This document shows positions 59,390 through 64,000 of a DNA stretch of 64,000 bases, piece by piece; the first letter of the stretch is position 1; each line of letters begins with the position of its first letter. The notes below the pieces were generated by a model. That model saw only the letters and a program-made list of their open reading frames with translations. It was not told where the DNA came from and did not search any database. The stretch covers positions 778,501 to 842,500 of the forward strand of contig AP025573.1 in the NCBI GenBank assembly GCA_022845895.1, read 5' to 3'. This stretch comes from Lachnospiraceae bacterium. GTDB taxonomy: Bacteria > Bacillota > Clostridia > Lachnospirales > Lachnospiraceae. The position numbers were made by a program, and so were the translations under genes.

Positions 59390-61873
59390 TTGAAGATCAT
59401 AATAAAATATATACTTACCAATATGAAAGAACGGAAGGTACGTACGGTTGTGATGCTGCTGTCTGTTCTCCTGTCGTCCTCGCTGCTGTTCGTGTCCTTT
59501 TCTATCGGTGCATCTTATGAAAGTGCACAGCAGAAGATGGCGCGGGGGATGTACGGGGATGCGTCCATTTCGGTAACTGCTCTGAATGGTTCCGTAGAAC
59601 TAAAAGACAATACGGTTCCGGATATCCCTGAGATTAAGGCTAAGGCAGGGATACTAAAGCAGGCGGCGATGTACAGCGAGGGCGGATATTATGAGACCGT
59701 GGACCTGGTTTCGGCTCATCTTGAACAGCTGAATCAGATCAACAGACCGCGTATGTTGGACGAAAGCAGCATAACTGGTTTTTCCGGGAATCAGATAATC
59801 CTTCCGGACAGGTTCACGTCCAAGTTCGGGATAAGCAGAGGCGATACGGTTACGCTTCTCATCAACAACATTCCTGTCTCTTTTGAAGTGTTTGGCATAG
59901 CTGCATACGATACGCTGTTTCTCAGGCAGACAAGAGGGGCAACCGCTCTCGTACCGCTTGACGTGCTGACAGATATGGCGCAGCAGACGCAAAAGTACAG
60001 TGAGATACTGCTTGAACCGGCAGATGGCGTGACGGCCGGTGAACTGAAGTCCTGTCTGGATGATAAGCTGCCGCAAGACCGCTATCATGTATCTGAGACA
60101 GTTAATGAAGCGCAGATTGCTGCAGATGCAAGGCAGAAATCCATGCCCTTTTTCCTGATCAGCTTTTTCGCCCTGACGATGAGCGTATTTATCATCTACA
60201 GCAGCTATAAAGTGATAACGCTGGACCGGCTTCCGGTTATCGGTACCTTCCGCAGCATCGGAGCAGAAGAAAGGACGGTGACGTCTATCCTTCTGGCAGA
60301 GAGCGTCATCTATGGGCTTACAGGAGGACTGATTGGTATCCCTGTGGGGACGGCTATCCTGAAAGTGATACTGCATGGACTGGGGGACGGGCTGGCACAG
60401 GGGATAGAGATACCGGCCGTGATTACGCTGCCTGCCATCTCCATATCTATTGCCGCGGCTGTCATAGTCTCGCTTCTGAGCTCCTGGATTCCGGTCCGCC
60501 GGGCGGGCCGCCTGCCGGTGAAGGAAGTGGTCCTCGGGACGGTAGAAGAAAAGAAGAGGCCTGTGCGACATACCGTTGCCATAGCTGCCATACTCGGTAT
60601 CGTCTCTATCGTGCTGCCCCGTATTGCTCCGGAAAAGATGCTGTATCCGGCCGGAGGACTCTCTCTTCTTGGCCTGATAGCTGCAGCCATACTTTTTATT
60701 CCGTCTTTCACGAATCTTGCGGCGAGGGGGATGGAGCGGATTTATGGAACCTTATTCGGTAATGAAGGGATGCTGGCCGCGCGCAACATGAGGAACAATA
60801 AGAACGTTACGCAGAATATCACATTGCTCTTTATCAGCATCTCTGCCGTAATCTCTATCAGCGCCGTCGGGAACTTCGTGACATCCTATATCAGCGATGT
60901 CTTTCAGGGGGCAGCGCTTGAAGGATTTGCAGACGGTTCTATGGACGAAGATTTTGTAAGGCAGGTAAAAGGGTTTGAGGGCATGGAGGAGGTCCTTCCC
61001 GTACAGGTGCTGGACGACCGCGTGCACGGGGAAGGCATTTCGTTTACACGGCTGGAGGCTACGGATAACCTGAAACGCTATAGTTCCATGTTCGCTCTTC
61101 ATTATACAGACGGCAGGGAAAGGGAAAGAGCGATATCTGCATTTGGGGAAAATGAGAGGGCTATGCTGATAAGCGAAGACGCTATGAAGAAAATGAAGCT
61201 GGCGGCAGGCGATTCGATCTCGCTGTCAGATGGTTCCCATACGGCTGCGTACAGAATTATCGGCAGCTATAAGTCACGGGCGACAGACGTGGAGGCTGTC
61301 ATACCGTCTTACTGTGCAGTACAGGACTTTGGAGCAGAGGGATATGATTTTCTCGCATATACGGCAGCCGATCCGGATGCGGTGATGGTACAGATCCGCA
61401 ACCTGTTCGGGGACACGCCGAACTGGAGCCGTACGGTGGAAGAGTTCAATGCGGACGCGGCCGGTACCGTAGGTACGTTCCTGCAGCCCATGCATAGTAT
61501 GACTTATTTCATTCTACTGATGGCCGCGGTAGGAATCGTCAATAATCTGCTGATCAATTATATGCAGAGGAGGCGCGCGATAGCCATGTATAAGTCGGCA
61601 GGGCTCAGCAGCAGGCAGAATGTAAAAATGATGCTGATTGAAGGGGTGTCTGCCGGACTGATCGGCGCGGCAGCAGCCATGGCGGTATCATATATGGAGA
61701 TACAGACAATCTTTATCGTGGCAGGACCCAAGATTTCCATCAGGCCAGATCTGGATGCCGCCATATTCCTGACAGCAGGAGCCATGGGTATCGTGGTTAC
61801 GGCTGCAGGCTCGGTTGTCCCTATATTAAAGAGCCGTCATATGAAGCTGGTGGAAGAAATTAAATTTGAATAG
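59390..61873 (+). CDS. FtsX-type ABC transporter permease
   Basis: 827 aa with two FtsX units, about ten membrane segments. The N-terminal segment lies near 18-39, a MacB-like periplasmic domain follows, then three segments about 250-390 (LPVIGTFRSIGAEERTVTSILLAESVIYGLTGGLIGIPVG), and the second unit ends in a similar set at 700-810 (VGIVNNLLINYMQRRRAIAMYKSAG). The start is TTG at 59390 after AAGAAGGTG. Linked by order to the two-component system it may detoxify antimicrobial peptides. Confidence 0.88.
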   Translation: MKIIIKYILTNMKERKVRTVVMLLSVLLSSSLLFVSFSIGASYESAQQKMARGMYGDASISVTALNGSVELKDNTVPDIPEIKAKAGILKQAAMYSEGGYYETVDLVSAHLEQLNQINRPRMLDESSITGFSGNQIILPDRFTSKFGISRGDTVTLLINNIPVSFEVFGIAAYDTLFLRQTRGATALVPLDVLTDMAQQTQKYSEILLEPADGVTAGELKSCLDDKLPQDRYHVSETVNEAQIAADARQKSMPFFLISFFALTMSVFIIYSSYKVITLDRLPVIGTFRSIGAEERTVTSILLAESVIYGLTGGLIGIPVGTAILKVILHGLGDGLAQGIEIPAVITLPAISISIAAAVIVSLLSSWIPVRRAGRLPVKEVVLGTVEEKKRPVRHTVAIAAILGIVSIVLPRIAPEKMLYPAGGLSLLGLIAAAILFIPSFTNLAARGMERIYGTLFGNEGMLAARNMRNNKNVTQNITLLFISISAVISISAVGNFVTSYISDVFQGAALEGFADGSMDEDFVRQVKGFEGMEEVLPVQVLDDRVHGEGISFTRLEATDNLKRYSSMFALHYTDGRERERAISAFGENERAMLISEDAMKKMKLAAGDSISLSDGSHTAAYRIIGSYKSRATDVEAVIPSYCAVQDFGAEGYDFLAYTAADPDAVMVQIRNLFGDTPNWSRTVEEFNADAAGTVGTFLQPMHSMTYFILLMAAVGIVNNLLINYMQRRRAIAMYKSAGLSSRQNVKMMLIEGVSAGLIGAAAAMAVSYMEIQTIFIVAGPKISIRPDLDAAIFLTAGAMGIVVTAAGSVVPILKSRHMKLVEEIKFE

Positions 61874-61893
61874 ACAGACTGGAGGACAGGCGT

Positions 61894-62580
61894 ATGAAGG
61901 AATATAGCAGTATTGCTGCTGTCGAGGGCAGAAATATAACAAAAGATTTTATGGTCGGTGGTGTGGTTTCCAATGTACTGAAGGGAATATCCCTGAAGGT
62001 CATGCAGGGGGAATTCGTATCTGTCATGGGACAATCAGGTTCCGGCAAGAGCACGCTTCTCTATATCCTTGGAGGGCTTGATACGCCGACGGATGGTTCT
62101 GTATATATAGACGGAACAGATATATGCAGCTTCGATGACGCAAAGATGAGCAGGATAAGAAGGCAGAAGATAGGATTCGTGTTTCAGTTCTATAATCTTA
62201 TCCCGAACCTGAATGTAGAGGAAAATATTATGCTTCCGCTTCTGCTCGACGGAAAGAAGATACGTGATTACAGAGAGCAGCTTGACCATATCCTGGATGT
62301 TGTCGGGCTGTCCGACAGGAGAAAGCATACGCCGCGCCAGCTGTCGGGCGGGCAGCAGCAGAGGACGGCCATAGCCCGTGCGCTTATCGGCAGCCCTGAT
62401 ATCCTGTTTGCAGATGAGCCTACCGGCAATCTGGACAGCAGGACCGGGGCAGGCATCATGCGTCTGTTAGAGGACATCAACCAAAACAGCGGGCAGACGA
62501 TTATAATGGTGACGCATTCACAGGAAGCCGCGGAAAGCAGCAGCCGGATCATAACCGTGCGGGACGGGGTGCTTGCATAG
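61894..62580 (+). CDS. ABC transporter ATP-binding protein (MacB/LolD type)
   Basis: 228 aa. Walker A is GQSGSGKST, signature LSGGQQQR, Walker [12 protein letters not shown] with the H-loop VTHSQEAA. It energises the FtsX-type permease 20 bases upstream. GGAGGACAGGCGT precedes the ATG. The order permease then ATPase is the reverse of most BceAB operons. Confidence 0.95.
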   Translation: MKEYSSIAAVEGRNITKDFMVGGVVSNVLKGISLKVMQGEFVSVMGQSGSGKSTLLYILGGLDTPTDGSVYIDGTDICSFDDAKMSRIRRQKIGFVFQFYNLIPNLNVEENIMLPLLLDGKKIRDYREQLDHILDVVGLSDRRKHTPRQLSGGQQQRTAIARALIGSPDILFADEPTGNLDSRTGAGIMRLLEDINQNSGQTIIMVTHSQEAAESSSRIITVRDGVLA

Positions 62581-62624
62581 CATATAACTAAAATGGCAGC
62601 AGTCGATTATTATTTTTTTCCATC

Positions 62625-62644
62625 TATGTTGTAATTACAACATA
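62625..62644. promoter_or_regulatory. Perfect 20-bp palindrome upstream of the Fe-S gene
   Basis: TATGTTGTAATTACAACATA at 62625-62644 is exactly self-complementary. A TATAAT lies at 62663-62668, so the palindrome overlaps the -35 position and is a likely binding site for a dimeric regulator. Confidence 0.8.
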
Positions 62645-62703
62645 CAAGTCTTTAGGAATGTATTATAATATATCAAGAAGGTCACCGTAAGGAGGAAATG
62701 AAT

Positions 62704-63411
62704 ATGGTACGTAAAATAATACAGATAGATGAAGAGAAATGTAATGGCTGCGGGCTGTGCGCCGAGGCCTGCCACGAAGGGGCCATCGGTATGGTTGACG
62801 GCAAGGCGAAGCTGCTGCGGGATGATTACTGCGATGGCCTGGGAGACTGCCTGCCGGCCTGCCCGGCAGGAGCCATCACATTTGTAGAACGCGAGGCCGC
62901 GGCATATGATAAAGAGGCAGTCAGGCAGAATATGAGGAAGAAGGAGCAGAAGCAGGCGGAAGCACTGCCATGTGGATGTCCGGGCAGCCAGTCGAGGCAG
63001 ATAGCCAGAGAAGCGGTGCCTGAGGCGATGCGCCGGACCCCCTCGGCATCTCAGCTTCGGCAGTGGCCGGTGCAGATTAAGCTGGCGCCTGTGAACGCGC
63101 CATATTTTGAGGGTGCTCATCTCCTTATAGCAGCGGATTGTACGGCATATGCCTACGGCAGCTTCCATCAGGATTTTATCCGGGGCAAGGTGACGCTGAT
63201 CGGCTGTCCGAAGCTGGACAGTGCAGATTACAGTGAGAAGCTGGCTGAGATTATCAGGCACAACGATATCAAGAGCCTGACCGTAGTAAGAATGGAAGTG
63301 CCATGCTGCGGAGGCATCGAACATGCTGCCGTATCTGCATTGAAGGAGAGCGGCAAGTTTATACCATGGCAGGTAGTAACGATATCTACAGATGGAAGCA
63401 TATTAGAATAG
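62704..63411 (+). CDS. Iron-sulfur protein with ferredoxin domain and cysteine-containing C-terminus
   Basis: 235 aa. The first ferredoxin motif CNGCGLCAEACHEG is complete; the second, CDGLGDCLPACPAG, lacks one of the four cysteines (Leu instead), so it may hold a 3Fe-4S cluster. The C-terminal part has GCPKLD and VPCCGGIEHA, giving further potential ligands. Similar proteins occur in Clostridia as 4Fe-4S binding proteins of unknown partner. AAGGAGG spaces the ATG at 62704 better than 62698. A 20-bp palindrome lies upstream. Confidence 0.82.
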   Translation: MVRKIIQIDEEKCNGCGLCAEACHEGAIGMVDGKAKLLRDDYCDGLGDCLPACPAGAITFVEREAAAYDKEAVRQNMRKKEQKQAEALPCGCPGSQSRQIAREAVPEAMRRTPSASQLRQWPVQIKLAPVNAPYFEGAHLLIAADCTAYAYGSFHQDFIRGKVTLIGCPKLDSADYSEKLAEIIRHNDIKSLTVVRMEVPCCGGIEHAAVSALKESGKFIPWQVVTISTDGSILE

Positions 63412-63433
63412 CGTGAAACTTTAGCTTTGAAAC

Positions 63434-63467
63434 AAGGGCTTGCTCCGAACGAAGAGGGCAAGCCCTT
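63434..63467. terminator. Hairpin between convergent genes
   Basis: AAGGGCTTGC and GCAAGCCCTT arms around a 14-base loop, between the Fe-S and GyrI-like stops. Confidence 0.75.
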
Positions 63468-63475
63468 AGAAGTGG

Positions 63476-63910
63476 TTATTTTAAAGGAATACAAAATTCG
63501 CACAGGTGGTCAGCGATCTTATCCGCCGCGTAGCGTTCGATAACAGGCTTGCCATAATCTACAGCCAGGCCTTCTGTCAGTTCTGCGATATCCCGCCAGA
63601 AAGCTATGACAGCCTGATTCGTATGAGCGGTTTCATATATTGCGTATGTCCCATCGTCAATGCATCTCTTGTTCAGGCTTATGTCCATATCATCCTTAAT
63701 GATAAGACCCACATCGTATCTTAATTCCTCTTGGGGCGTTGCTGCCGGGTCATCTAAGGCGATTCCCAGCAGAACCGTATCTGCACCAAGCAGATGATTG
63801 TTTTTTAGATAGTCTTTGAACTCCTCCATCAATAATTCATTCTTAACGCCATATTCGCCGATATTGCGCATATAAGCTATCGTGATATTTTTAAATTCTT
63901 CTATTTTCAT
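63476..63910 (-). CDS. GyrI-like effector-binding domain protein
   Basis: 144 aa. The single domain matches the GyrI/AraC effector domain: IAYMRNIGEYGVK at the N-terminus, YDVGLIIKDD and YAIYETAHTNQ, then the final helix (AFWRDIAELTEGLAVDYGKPVIERYAAD). Some relatives bind small toxins or inhibitors, others sense drugs. GGAG is spaced to the ATG at 63910. The AraC-GyrI protein at 55500 has the same domain but fused to DNA-binding parts. Confidence 0.82.
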   Translation of the reverse strand: MKIEEFKNITIAYMRNIGEYGVKNELLMEEFKDYLKNNHLLGADTVLLGIALDDPAATPQEELRYDVGLIIKDDMDISLNKRCIDDGTYAIYETAHTNQAVIAFWRDIAELTEGLAVDYGKPVIERYAADKIADHLCEFCIPLK

Positions 63911-63928
63911 CTTATTTTCTCCATTCAT

Positions 63929-64000
63929 TTATCTATTGACGTCGACTTCAACAACTAAAGGATAGTTTCTTATAAAAATTTTTTCAATAACTTTTTTAAA
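63929..64000 (-). other. AT-rich upstream region of the GyrI-like gene
   Basis: On the minus strand TTGAAA and TATCCT, 17 bases apart, form a possible promoter near 63953-63985. No coding sequence is seen to the window end. Confidence 0.4.

Overview
The window reads as a contiguous piece of chromosome from an anaerobic, Gram-positive Firmicute, most likely a Lachnospiraceae member (Clostridium cluster XIVa). Supporting signs are strong AGGAGG ribosome sites, a T-box leader, a TPP riboswitch, a CIRCE element, superoxide reductase with rubredoxin, a Clostridium-type 4-hydroxybutyrate dehydrogenase, a stand-alone Spo0A-type DNA-binding domain, and many two-component/ABC modules. The species was not determined. 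Nearly all of it is ordinary core and regulatory gene content; no prophage, CRISPR array, rRNA or tRNA was found.

Layout. 1-3746: amino-sugar catabolism (end of a probable 2-hydroxyacid dehydrogenase, ROK kinase, RpiR regulator, nagA) and a DUF5714 protein. 3747-5978: T-box, a perfect 58-bp palindrome, tyrS, flavin reductase. 6097-12838: ECF sigma factor with DUF4179 partner, GH13 glucosidase, two acetyltransferases, MATE pump, ferredoxin-nitroreductase. 12896-13940: rplM-rpsI operon. 13866-14692: a small cassette (DUF4160 + DUF2442) bounded by two copies of the rpsI tail and terminator. 14922-20984: small membrane proteins, AraC-ClpP pair, GntR-ABC operon, second MATE pump. 20989-26800: DUF2089/SHOCT-like, LytTR/LiaF-like, Crp/Fnr, superoxide reductase + rubredoxin, DUF2975/YozG, cyclase, GreA-like factor. 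26880-31294: TPP-riboswitch thiamine operon (thiM, thiE, HAD phosphatase, thiD, HMP transporter).

31291-40157: Lsa-type ABC-F gene behind a long leader, an alkyltransferase-like protein, a two-component system driving an ABC exporter, a 210-bp long inverted-repeat element, and a lipoprotein. 40292-45475: the split last steps of purine synthesis (PurO-type cyclohydrolase plus a stand-alone AICAR transformylase), an FAD protein, glmM. 45600-50345: MarR/TauE pair, YitT, 4-hydroxybutyrate dehydrogenase, enolase. 50400-55305: secG, rnr, smpB, small proteins, CIRCE-controlled hsp20 and ssrA (tmRNA), so the trans-translation genes sit together. 55500-64000: AraC-GyrI regulator, Spo0A-C domain protein, a Bce-like two-component/ABC module, an Fe-S protein with a 20-bp palindromic operator, and a GyrI-like protein.

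The most unusual features are structural: REP-like palindromes that supply the last codons and stop of neighbouring genes, the rpsI-tail duplication bounding a two-gene cassette, a long inverted-repeat element at 38836-39045, phased ATAA repeats at 56953-56997, and several strong operator palindromes. I did not find a clearly new multi-gene system; the best candidates are the DUF4160/DUF2442 cassette and the AraC-ClpP pair.
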